A stretch of 64,000 bases of DNA from NCBI GenBank assembly GCA_017481575.1, contig JAFUPA010000054.1, positions 1 to 64,000 of the forward strand. Direction: 5' to 3'. The position numbers and the translations under genes were made by a program. Of this stretch, positions 51,838 to 59,180 are shown one piece after another. A model generated the notes under the pieces. The model searched no databases, had not been told where the DNA came from, and saw only the letters and a program-made list of their open reading frames with translations. The DNA comes from Clostridia bacterium. Its GTDB lineage: Bacteria > Bacillota > Clostridia > Oscillospirales > Acutalibacteraceae. The first letter of the stretch is position 1; the number at the start of each line of letters is the position of its first letter.

Positions 51838-52453
51838 AATGTATCTGAATGATGCTATGAAAAATTTAGGTGAAGCCTTTGATTATTCGGCAACAGTCTT
51901 GAATATTCCTATGGATGATTTTCTTGATATGTTCATTATAAGCGGTATTGCAGAACAATTTGCCGGTGGTGTTCCAAAATTCGTTTCTGGTCTTTCGGGG
52001 ACGGAGCTTGTATGGGAGGTTTTAAATCGGACAAAAAAAAATACTGTTTTGCCTGCACCACAGACCGAATACGATTACTCACCTGAATATTGGTGCGGTT
52101 GGATACTTGCATTTTATCAATGGAATACAGGAAAAAGCTTCAAGGAAATAAGAAAATATATTCCGATGAGTGAAATTTATAAGTTATACTCTACCTTGCA
52201 CGAAGCATCAGAGGAAAAGTTTGTTGATGTAGCAAATTCTATACTTGAGCGTAAAAATTTACCTACAAAATTACAGACAGTACGCAAGGCAATCGGGCTT
52301 TCACAAAAAGAGCTATCCGACAAATCCGGAGTTACATTAAGAATGATTCAGCAATACGAACAGCGAGCAAAAGATATAAACAAAGCGACTGCCAGCAGCT
52401 TGTTTGCATTAGCTCAAACGCTTGGTTGCAAAGCAGAGGATTTATTAGAATAA
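51818..52453 (+). CDS. HTH-containing partner (antitoxin candidate)
   Basis: A 211-residue protein. The N-terminal 90 residues (LNDAMKNLGEAFDYSATVLN, DDFLDMFIISGIAEQF) are helical and resemble DUF3791-type partners of DUF3990 proteins. The middle carries WCGWILAFYQWNTGKSF. The last 65 residues are a classic XRE HTH (LQTVRKAIGLSQKELSDKSG, VTLRMIQQYEQ). ATG at 51818 is chosen, with AGAGGAA upstream; GTG at 51815 is an alternative. It overlaps the toxin candidate and probably binds the direct repeats at the promoter. Confidence 0.8.
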   Translation: MMYAYDEMYLNDAMKNLGEAFDYSATVLNIPMDDFLDMFIISGIAEQFAGGVPKFVSGLSGTELVWEVLNRTKKNTVLPAPQTEYDYSPEYWCGWILAFYQWNTGKSFKEIRKYIPMSEIYKLYSTLHEASEEKFVDVANSILERKNLPTKLQTVRKAIGLSQKELSDKSGVTLRMIQQYEQRAKDINKATASSLFALAQTLGCKAEDLLE

Positions 52454-52467
52454 CATAAGGAGAAAAT

Positions 52468-54129
52468 ATGAAGGTTATTATTTCTTGTCTAAATTCAAAA
52501 TATGTTCACGCTTCACTTTCTCCTTGGTGCTTGCTTGCAGGAGTTCGTGAATTCTCAAAAAACACGTATGATGCTCTGGTTATGGAAAGCACAATCAACG
52601 GTGATACAGGGGACTTTGCTCAAAAAATCATAAATGAAAAACCGGATGTTTTGGCTTTTTCGTGTTATATCTGGAACATTACCAAAACTCTCGAAATTTG
52701 CAGTATTATAAAAAGAAATCACGATTGCAAAATTGTTCTGGGCGGTCCCGAAGCAGCGTACCGTCCCAAAGATATTCTTGAAAAATATGAGTTTGCGGAT
52801 TTTGTGCTGTCCGGTGAGGGAGAATGGACTTTCCCTGATTTTCTCGACAATATGAACGGTGATTTGTCGCTCGTTTCAGGTCTTACATACAGAAAAAACG
52901 ACGAAATCATCACAGTTCCCGAAAAGGAATATACAGATAGTCCGCCGTCACCGTTCTGTGACGAATTTTTTGAAAACATAAATGGCAGAATTGCTTATAT
53001 TGAAACTGCCAGAGGATGTCCTTACCGCTGTGCTTTCTGCCTTTCGGGAAGATGCTCTCCGCTTCGTTTCTTTGATATCCAGCAGGTGAAAAAAGATATA
53101 ATCCGACTTTCTCAAAGTGGCACACAAACGGTGAAATTTGTTGACCGCACGTTTAACGCAAATGCAGAAAGAGCCAACGAAATTTTGCTTTTTATCAAAG
53201 AAAATTACGGCAAAGAAATTCCGCAGAACGTGTGTTTTCATTTTGAAATTGCAGGCGATATTTTAAAGGAAAGCACACTTGAAATTTTATCGTCAATGCC
53301 TTATGGTGCTGTGCAGCTTGAAATAGGTATGCAGTCCTTTAACGAAGAAACCTTAAAGATAATTAACCGAAAAACCAACACAAAGAAGCTGATTGAAAAC
53401 ATCCGAAAGCTTATAAGCTTCAACAATATGCACATTCACATTGACCTTATCGCAGGGCTTACGGGTGAAAACCTTGAAAGCTTCAAAAACGGTTTTAATG
53501 TCGGCTATTCGCTTAAAGCGCATATGCTTCAAATGGGATTTTTAAAACTTCTTTACGGTGCGGATATGCGTGAAAACAAGGAGAAATATCCCTGCACGTT
53601 TACCGATGAGCCGCCTTATGAGGTCAAATCAACTCCATGGCTTTCGCCTGATGAAATAAAAATGCTTAAAAATTGTGAAGATGCTGTTGATAGACTGTAT
53701 AACAGCGGCCGTTTTCTGCTTACTCTTGACTATCTTACGGACGAAATCGGTATTTCTCCGTTTGACATTTTCAACGAATTCGGTAATGCCGTAAACGGCA
53801 ACAAAATGCGGCTTAGTGACTATGCAGAAAATCTTTATAATTTCTTTTGCGACAGAAGTGACAAGGAAATATTAAGAGAAAAAATCCTTTGTGATTTGCT
53901 CTGTTGCTCATCATCGGTGCAAATTCCTGATGTTTTGAAAATTAAAGACCCGTTTTATAAGAAAGTCAAAAAATATTTTATAGAAAATGTGGATAAAAAT
54001 ATAAAAATTGCAATTCTTTATTCAAAAAATCAGGTCTTTGCAGTCAATCGGAGCAATGAAAAAAATCTTCATAACAGGTACGACGGCAGATTTTATAATA
54101 TTGATGAAATAGAAGTCATAACACAATAA
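52468..54129 (+). CDS. B12-binding domain / radical SAM protein (DUF4080 type)
   Basis: A 553-residue enzyme. Residues 1-130 form a cobalamin-binding Rossmann domain (SCLNSKYVHASLSPWCLLAG, VLGGPEA, LSGEGE). The radical SAM domain has CPYRCAFC (Cys184, Cys188, Cys191) and later LEIGMQS and DLIAGLTGE. The C-terminal 180 residues match the DUF4080 tail. Substrates of this widespread anaerobic family are not known; methylation or rearrangement is plausible. TAAGGAG lies upstream, 14 bases after the HTH gene, so it may be cotranscribed with the toxin pair by accident of insertion. Confidence 0.88.
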   Translation: MKVIISCLNSKYVHASLSPWCLLAGVREFSKNTYDALVMESTINGDTGDFAQKIINEKPDVLAFSCYIWNITKTLEICSIIKRNHDCKIVLGGPEAAYRPKDILEKYEFADFVLSGEGEWTFPDFLDNMNGDLSLVSGLTYRKNDEIITVPEKEYTDSPPSPFCDEFFENINGRIAYIETARGCPYRCAFCLSGRCSPLRFFDIQQVKKDIIRLSQSGTQTVKFVDRTFNANAERANEILLFIKENYGKEIPQNVCFHFEIAGDILKESTLEILSSMPYGAVQLEIGMQSFNEETLKIINRKTNTKKLIENIRKLISFNNMHIHIDLIAGLTGENLESFKNGFNVGYSLKAHMLQMGFLKLLYGADMRENKEKYPCTFTDEPPYEVKSTPWLSPDEIKMLKNCEDAVDRLYNSGRFLLTLDYLTDEIGISPFDIFNEFGNAVNGNKMRLSDYAENLYNFFCDRSDKEILREKILCDLLCCSSSVQIPDVLKIKDPFYKKVKKYFIENVDKNIKIAILYSKNQVFAVNRSNEKNLHNRYDGRFYNIDEIEVITQ

Positions 54130-54132
54130 GTA

Positions 54133-54289
54133 AAGGCAGGGAATCCCTGCCTTAATATACAAATTATCAAGGCGACAGATTGTTATTTTCTGCCGCTTTT
54201 TTGTTTTATGGTCGGAGTGGCGGGATACGGCGTTGCGTTGCAACAGTACCCGTCTCAAACTTCGAATCCCGTACATATCAAACCATAAC
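54133..54289. repeat. Terminators plus partial tRNA-3'-end-like element, copy 1
   Basis: AAGGCAGGGA/TCCCTGCCTT (54133-54153) and a weaker hairpin with a T-run (about 54168-54203) are followed by TGGTCGGAGTGGCGGGAT (54209-54226), the reverse complement of a tRNA 3' end (acceptor strand plus CCA). The segment continues with GTTGC/GCAAC and TTCGAATCCCG; TTATGGT/ACCATAA (54206-54288) bounds it. Parts recur at 58438-58592. No complete tRNA can be folded. Confidence 0.55.
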
Positions 54290-54317
54290 CATCCGTCAAA
54301 TGGGTAGTTAGTTATGA

Positions 54318-55655
54318 TTATACTTCTTTTGATTTATAGTATTTTTTAACGATGAAATACACAGGCAAACCAATCAGTGTAGCTGCAATGCTTCCGATTG
54401 ACAATTTTGTTTCTGCTGCGCCTGACCAGAAAATCTGACTCAAAACAACATAAACACCGCTGATAATTGCAAGAATCGGAATAACAGGATAGAAAGGTAC
54501 TTTGTATTTTCTTTCGATTTCCGGATGCTTTTTTCTCCATGTCATAACTGCCGCAAAAGTAAGTGTATAGAAAATCCAACAAGAGAAGACTGCAAGATTT
54601 GTAAGCATATCAAATGTTCCACCGATACAGAACAGACAACCCAGGAAGCCTATCAAAATGATTGAATTTGCAGGAACATGCTTTGAGTTGATTCTGCTGA
54701 GCGTTTTGCTGAACGGAAGAGTTTTTTGCTCTGCTAACTGATAGCAAACACGGGAGCCTGACATCAAAAAGCCGTTTGCGGCGCCGATAACTGAAATAAT
54801 TATACCTGTTTTTATTAAAGTTCCACCAAAATTACCGAAGAGTTTTACTGCAATAGCGGCTGCAGGTGACTCTATATGCATAAGCTCGTCTGCAGGAAGA
54901 ACCCAGATATATGCAATGTTGATTATGATGTATATAAGCATGATGATTGAAACACCGCCAACAATTGCACGAGGAAGATCACGACCGGGGTTTTTCATTT
55001 CGCCTGCTATTGCACCAACGTTTGTCCATCCCTCAAAAGCGAATAAAACCGCCAAAAGTGTTGAACCAAAAACTGCACCTGCCTGCTTGTTCTCTGCGAC
55101 CAGAGGTGTAATAACAGGGTTTCCGCCCTCACCAAGGATAAACCCGAATATCATAAGTGTAAACAAAGGTATAAGCTTACAAATAGTGAAGACAATCTGG
55201 AATCTTGATGCTGATTTTGAACCCGAAACATTAAATACAACCAGTATTATAATGGAAGTCATAGCAATAGGAAGAGCATATTGTTCGCCGACATAAGCGG
55301 AAAGCTCTTTGCCTACTGTAACACCGTAGCTTGCAAGAAATGCAGGGTAGAAAATTAAAGTTTGCATCCAACCTGCAAGGAAACCGACCTTTTCATTATA
55401 AACGTCAGTAAGATAGGCTACCATACCACCTGTACGTGGGATAAGGATAGCGATTTCTGCAACGGTTAAAGCGGCAAAAATACTTGCCATACCGCCAATG
55501 ACACAGGCTACCATACCCATACCGGGTGCACCGCCGGTTGCCTGATAAATAGCGTACGGCTTGAAGAATACACCGGCACCGATTACGCAACCCACAACGA
55601 TTGACATCGCAGACATAACGCCCAGATTCTTTTTGAGTGTTCTTTTTGTTTCCAT
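54318..55655 (-). CDS. APC-family amino acid permease, glycine-riboswitch controlled
   Basis: A 445-residue transporter with about 12 membrane helices. VVGCVIGAGVFFKPYAIYQATGG (about 17-39) is the unwound first helix of the APC superfamily, and FEGWTNVGAIAGEMKNPGRDLPRAI (about 212-236) is its second hallmark. It resembles the amino acid exchanger/LAT branch. The start at 55655 follows AGAGG. The 5' region carries a tandem glycine riboswitch with a terminator, so expression rises with glycine; the permease probably moves glycine or a related small amino acid, as importer, exchanger or exporter. Confidence 0.9.
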   Translation of the reverse strand: METKRTLKKNLGVMSAMSIVVGCVIGAGVFFKPYAIYQATGGAPGMGMVACVIGGMASIFAALTVAEIAILIPRTGGMVAYLTDVYNEKVGFLAGWMQTLIFYPAFLASYGVTVGKELSAYVGEQYALPIAMTSIIILVVFNVSGSKSASRFQIVFTICKLIPLFTLMIFGFILGEGGNPVITPLVAENKQAGAVFGSTLLAVLFAFEGWTNVGAIAGEMKNPGRDLPRAIVGGVSIIMLIYIIINIAYIWVLPADELMHIESPAAAIAVKLFGNFGGTLIKTGIIISVIGAANGFLMSGSRVCYQLAEQKTLPFSKTLSRINSKHVPANSIILIGFLGCLFCIGGTFDMLTNLAVFSCWIFYTLTFAAVMTWRKKHPEIERKYKVPFYPVIPILAIISGVYVVLSQIFWSGAAETKLSIGSIAATLIGLPVYFIVKKYYKSKEV

Positions 55656-55705
55656 GAAACAAACCTCTTTTCGTAATTTTGTTCTTTTAATATTGCCAAG
55701 TAAAG

Positions 55706-55915
55706 AAAAAAGCATTGCGAAAAACGCAATGCAAAAGAACGCAACACAAAAAAGTGTCTTAATAGTTTCTGTCCTTTTGCCTGAGAGATTAGCGACAATG
55801 CGCTTTGCACCTTCGGCACCTGATTAAACAGGTTTCTCCAGAATGTTATCCGTTTGCAGTCTGTGTACCTGAGAGCGTTACTCCTTCGGAAAAGCCTGAA
55901 GCTTTATTTCCTGCA
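55706..55915 (-). promoter_or_regulatory. Tandem glycine riboswitch with intrinsic terminator
   Basis: Read on the minus strand, aptamer 1 (about 55912-55865) contains TTTTCCGAAGGAGTAACG and CTCTCAGG. Aptamer 2 (about 55841-55769) contains GGAGAAACC, GGTGCCGAAGGTGCAA and CTCTCAGGCAAAAGGACAG, which are the conserved glycine-aptamer blocks. The expression platform follows: a GCATTGCG/CGCAATGC hairpin (55712-55732) with six T residues. Ligand binding should block that terminator and turn the permease gene on. Confidence 0.92.
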
Positions 55916-56009
55916 ACCTTCACTTAACAAAATATTAACTTGAGTTTAATGATACATAATTTAACATCGTTTGTCAACATTGCTTTTTTATTTGTATAAT
56001 GTCTTTAAG

Positions 56010-56043
56010 AAAAAACACAACAGTTTCAATCAAACTGTTGTGT
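56010..56043 (-). terminator. Intrinsic terminator of the YgjV-like gene
   Basis: A perfect 12-bp stem (56015-56026, 56032-56043), a 5-base loop and a T-run in the minus direction, 29 bases after the stop. Confidence 0.88.
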
Positions 56044-56071
56044 CAGGCTGTTGCTTTGGAGTTTTGTTTTA

Positions 56072-56623
56072 TTAAGCTGCAAGTTGTTTTTCTGTTTTGC
56101 TGATTGGTATCGGCTGAATGTTTCTGTAACGGATGATACCGATTACAACCGAAATAAGCGATATAGATTCGCTTAACATACCGCTGTATGAATGTGCAAA
56201 GAGGTTGTAAATAAGAATAAGTGTTGATGAGATAAGTATTGTTTTTCGGAATTTCTTTGCATCGAAAATACCCATACAGACAGTGTTGACAACAAGTCCG
56301 AGAGTTATAAGCAACGAGTGAATACCTTCCCATGAGAAGCAGCTTACTGTTGCCATAGCCACTGCAAAAAGAACGGGTGTTGTCAGGTCTGTTTTATTAT
56401 TTTTTTCACGGTAGTAGAATGCAAAATTACGAATAATGCACACAACGTTTAAAGTGAAACCGGAAGTAGCGCCTATGAGCAGATACTGTACACAGCTTAA
56501 AGCTGTTGCAACAGTCTGAATAAGCATTATCTTGCTTTTTTTAGTGCGCTGGTAAGAGTAAAAGAATAAAACGACTGAAATAAAACCTATTGTGTGCCCG
56601 AGTAATTGAATGTAGTTTTGCAT
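56072..56623 (-). CDS. YgjV-like inner membrane protein
   Basis: A 183-residue protein with about six membrane segments. The N-terminal LLGHTIGFISVVLFFYSYQ and the central GATSGFTLNVVCIIRNFAFYY match the bacterial YgjV-type membrane family, whose function is unknown. The start at 56623 follows AGAGGTACTT. It is transcribed alone, between the riboswitch gene and a repeat-rich gap. Confidence 0.8.
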   Translation of the reverse strand: MQNYIQLLGHTIGFISVVLFFYSYQRTKKSKIMLIQTVATALSCVQYLLIGATSGFTLNVVCIIRNFAFYYREKNNKTDLTTPVLFAVAMATVSCFSWEGIHSLLITLGLVVNTVCMGIFDAKKFRKTILISSTLILIYNLFAHSYSGMLSESISLISVVIGIIRYRNIQPIPISKTEKQLAA

Positions 56624-56922
56624 AAGTACCTCTGTGTATATTGCTATAAAATGTTCTGTTACCAAGAGTAAATTATACTTATTTTTGAACTAAAGTCAAT
56701 TGGCGATGTGCAGATATTGCACAAATAATGAGAAAAGAATTTAGTGATATTGACGAAATGCATTGAAGGCACTTTCATTTCGACCTCTTAGCTGTCGGTG
56801 TGTATATCTCTGACGTCGTCTTTGCCGACGGTTCGCCGCTGTAAAGGTTATAGAGTGAACCGTCAATCCCAGAACATAGACAATTTTACGCAACTCCACA
56901 AACCCATACAGAATAAAGAAAA

Positions 56923-56982
56923 ATCTCCCGATGCCTGAAGGCATCAAGAGATTTTTGGTCGGAGCATTCATTAGGGATTATA
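56923..56982. repeat. Terminator plus tRNA-3'-end-like element, copy 2
   Basis: A hairpin, AAAAATCTC..GATGCC/GGCATC..GAGATTTTT (56926-56957), is followed by TGGTCGGAGCATTCATTAGGGATT, the reverse complement of a tRNA-like 3' end. The hairpin is base-for-base the same as at 58608-58641. The rest of the 384-bp gap (56624-57007) holds only a CGTCG/CGACG hairpin near 56810-56830. Confidence 0.6.
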
Positions 56983-57007
56983 TTATAATTCAGTCCTATA
57001 GTGTTGC

Positions 57008-57373
57008 TTAGTCATTTCTGTAATCATATGTATCTGTTGTGACATTTAATTCAATACCATTTATTGTTACGGTGTCTTCATTATTCCATTCAATTACAGC
57101 TTCGGAACAGTGATAATTCCAGTATATATTCTTTTCTTTTTTGGTATCATTGTTTCTGACCGAACATAACACGGCAAAATCTGTTGTTGTACCACCATTG
57201 TTTAAGTATGCTGAAACCGTATATTTACCATTAGGTGAAACTACTTCATTTAACAGTTCTTGCCCATCTATTCTTTGAATGTCAAAGAAAGCCCAATGAA
57301 TAGCATAAACTCCAATAGCAATAACAAGTATAATAGGGATAATAACTTTCAGAAACTTCTTCAATAAAATCAC
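57008..57373 (-). CDS. DUF5412-like membrane-anchored protein
   Basis: A 121-residue protein with one N-terminal membrane helix (about 6-28) and a soluble outer domain. VVSPNGKYTVSAYLNNGGTTTDF (about 43-65), NIYWNYHCSEAVIEW and DTVTINGIELNV match the DUF5412 pattern. The function is unknown. The start is a GTG at 57373 with a weak AAAGATG upstream; a TTG three codons later is an alternative. AT-rich composition and tRNA-like repeats on both sides suggest an accessory gene. Confidence 0.7.
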   Translation of the reverse strand: MILLKKFLKVIIPIILVIAIGVYAIHWAFFDIQRIDGQELLNEVVSPNGKYTVSAYLNNGGTTTDFAVLCSVRNNDTKKEKNIYWNYHCSEAVIEWNNEDTVTINGIELNVTTDTYDYRND

Positions 57374-57599
57374 ATCTTTAATATTTGATAATTATATTAT
57401 AACATGATTCTCCTCATAAAATCAACCCACTTGACATCTTTGCGGATAAACTGAAAGTGTCATAGTGGGTTATATGCTTTGAGTAAAAGATATAAAAAAT
57501 TGAGTATTCACGGGTCAAATCCCTTATGAATTATAACGCAATTTATGATACGGGTTTCAAGCGGTTGCAAAGTTGCATTGAAATGCAACCGAAAGAAAA

Positions 57600-58118
57600 T
57601 TAGATTCGAACAAATCGCTCCAAAATTAAAATATGTTGGTCAATAGTAGAATTTGTTCCAGTGGAAAAACCTCCAATGCCACCACTGGTGCTATTATGAC
57701 CTAATTCATTAGTATAAGCAGATACTAATTTCCAGCCATCTAATGCGTAGTCGTTCAAGAGTCGGGTTACTTGAGATGTTGTAAGTCCACCACCGTCATC
57801 GTCAACTAAACTTAAAGTGGTGTATTCATAATAACACTCGTATCCTCTTGCCTTTAATGAATTGATCCTATTTTCGAAGGCTTGTTTCTGTCGCTGGACT
57901 TCCCGTTCTCGCTCGGCCCGTTGTGCAGCCTCTGCTTCTATTTTTTCTTTTCTTGCTTGTTCTTCTGCTTCTAACTCAAGTGCGTTTTCAGGTCGAGATG
58001 AAAGTTCATCTCGTAATATTTTCAATTCCTCATCAGAATATAAATCAACTTGATCCTCAAGGATTAATAACAAATCTGCTGTTGATAATTCTTTGACCTC
58101 TTTTTTGAATTTATCCAT
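57600..58118 (-). CDS. Coiled-coil protein with DUF4177-like C-terminus
   Basis: A 172-residue soluble protein. Residues 10-45 are helical (ADLLLILEDQVDLYSDEEL), residues 45-85 form a Glu/Ala/Arg-rich coiled coil, and the C-terminal 80 residues (YECYYEYTTLSLVDDDGGG, DYALDGWKLVSAYTNE, ILILERFVRI) match the small DUF4177 fold. GGGGGGA precedes the ATG at 58118. The function is unknown. No promoter is clear, and the 226-bp gap to the DUF5412 gene holds one more AAATCCCTTATGAA motif (57517-57530). Confidence 0.7.
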   Translation of the reverse strand: MDKFKKEVKELSTADLLLILEDQVDLYSDEELKILRDELSSRPENALELEAEEQARKEKIEAEAAQRAEREREVQRQKQAFENRINSLKARGYECYYEYTTLSLVDDDGGGLTTSQVTRLLNDYALDGWKLVSAYTNELGHNSTSGGIGGFSTGTNSTIDQHILILERFVRI

Positions 58119-58390
58119 AATAGTCCCCCCTTTTTTTTTACCAATTATACCACAAAATAGTCTTGTTTTCAATAACAATGAAGCTATTCTTTCTCACGAT
58201 GAAACTTTTCTCCACGATGAAACGAATCTTTTTGAAATAAATTTCATTATGATCAGCAAAGGTTAAAATTTGGTAGGTTTAAGTCCTCTCACTTCGACTT
58301 CCGTAGAGTTAATTTTTATACAATGAAACTAATGTTTAGTAGCAAAGTGGAGAAATCCCTTATACCACAAGGCTTTTGAAATATAGAAAA

Positions 58391-58670
58391 AGCACGATAG
58401 TTGCAATACCAATGGTATTATAACTATCGTGCTAATATGGTCGGAGCGGCGGGACACGGCTTTGCTTCGCAAATCCTGCGTCCTCGGCGACCGTTGCTTT
58501 GCAACAGTACCCGCCTCAGACTTCGGAGCTAAAAACAATTCACCGAATTGTTTTCTTAACGCTTCTCACCCTCTTAGGGTTCAAATCCCGCCCCCCAAAA
58601 AAAAAGAAAAATCTCCCGATGCCTGAAGGCATCAAGAGATTTTTGGTGCGAGTGTTCATAAGGGATTTAC
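58391..58670. repeat. Composite repeat: two terminators, tRNA-like ends and hairpins, copy 3
   Basis: A long hairpin AGCACGATAGTT...AACTATCGTGCT (58391-58433) precedes TGGTCGGAGCGGCGGGA (58438-58454). Then come TTTGC/GCAAA, GTTGC/GCAAC and CAATTC/GAATTG hairpins, a T-arm-like GGGTTCAAATCCCGCC (58577-58592), the AAAAATCTC hairpin shared with 56926-56957, and TGGTGCGAGTGTTCATAAGGGATTT. Spurious open frames cross it on both strands. Upstream, 58119-58390 shows no gene. Confidence 0.6.
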
Positions 58671-58757
58671 CAAAAATATAAGTAAAACCGCCTTCAAACA
58701 TAGTATTCTACACTCCCTACCTTGCTTAAACAGAGTAAAAAAGAAAGGACAAACACT

Positions 58758-59119
58758 ATGAAAACTAACAATATTACTTACAGACGAGTTGGCGATTACA
58801 GTATTCCTAATCTTACATTTCCACCCGAAGAAGCAAATATCACTCTTGGTAAATGGGGAATGTTACACAAGGATTATCTTTTGAAACACAAGAAAGTGGT
58901 GTTTGCAACCCTACTCGCCGAAGGCAAACTGTATCAACACTGTTCTGAATGGAAAAGCAGGCACAGCAAATGTTTGATATTCTTGTTGAACAAATGAAAG
59001 AAACAGAGGACGTAACCGAACAGTTAAAAGAAGAGAATCAGATGGAATGGGTGCAGATAATGGAGAATATTCAGCAACGGTCAACGGAGATTGTGTGTGA
59101 AGAGTGGATTTGTATTTAA
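58758..59119 (+). pseudogene. tnpV: Frameshifted tnpV (transposon-encoded protein TnpV)
   Basis: The first 64 residues (ITYRRVGDYSIPNLTFPPEE, LGKWGMLHKDYLLKHKK, LLAEGKLYQHCSE) match the intact TnpV at 63253-63582. One base is missing near 58948; the rest continues in the next frame from 58949 (MEKQAQQMFD, EDVTEQLKEENQMEWV) to the stop at 59119. It is therefore a broken copy. With the intact copy it brackets the dGTPase operon. AGAAAGGA precedes the start. Confidence 0.85.
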
Positions 59120-59180
59120 TAGTGAAAAACAGGTGGCTTTAAAACCACCTGTTAAATCAATTTTTTATAATAAAATCATA

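Noticed and set aside
54209-54289. Complete tRNA gene
   Set aside because: Only a 3'-end-like segment is found; no anticodon arm or matching 5' acceptor strand can be placed.
58438-58592. Complete tRNA gene (class II) on either strand
   Set aside because: T-arm-like and acceptor-like pieces are interrupted by unrelated hairpins. No cloverleaf folds by eye.
58429-58681. Open frames of 60-65 codons across the composite repeat
   Set aside because: They run through hairpins, tRNA-like segments and a terminator in two frames and have no ribosome binding site. They are spurious translations of the repeat.
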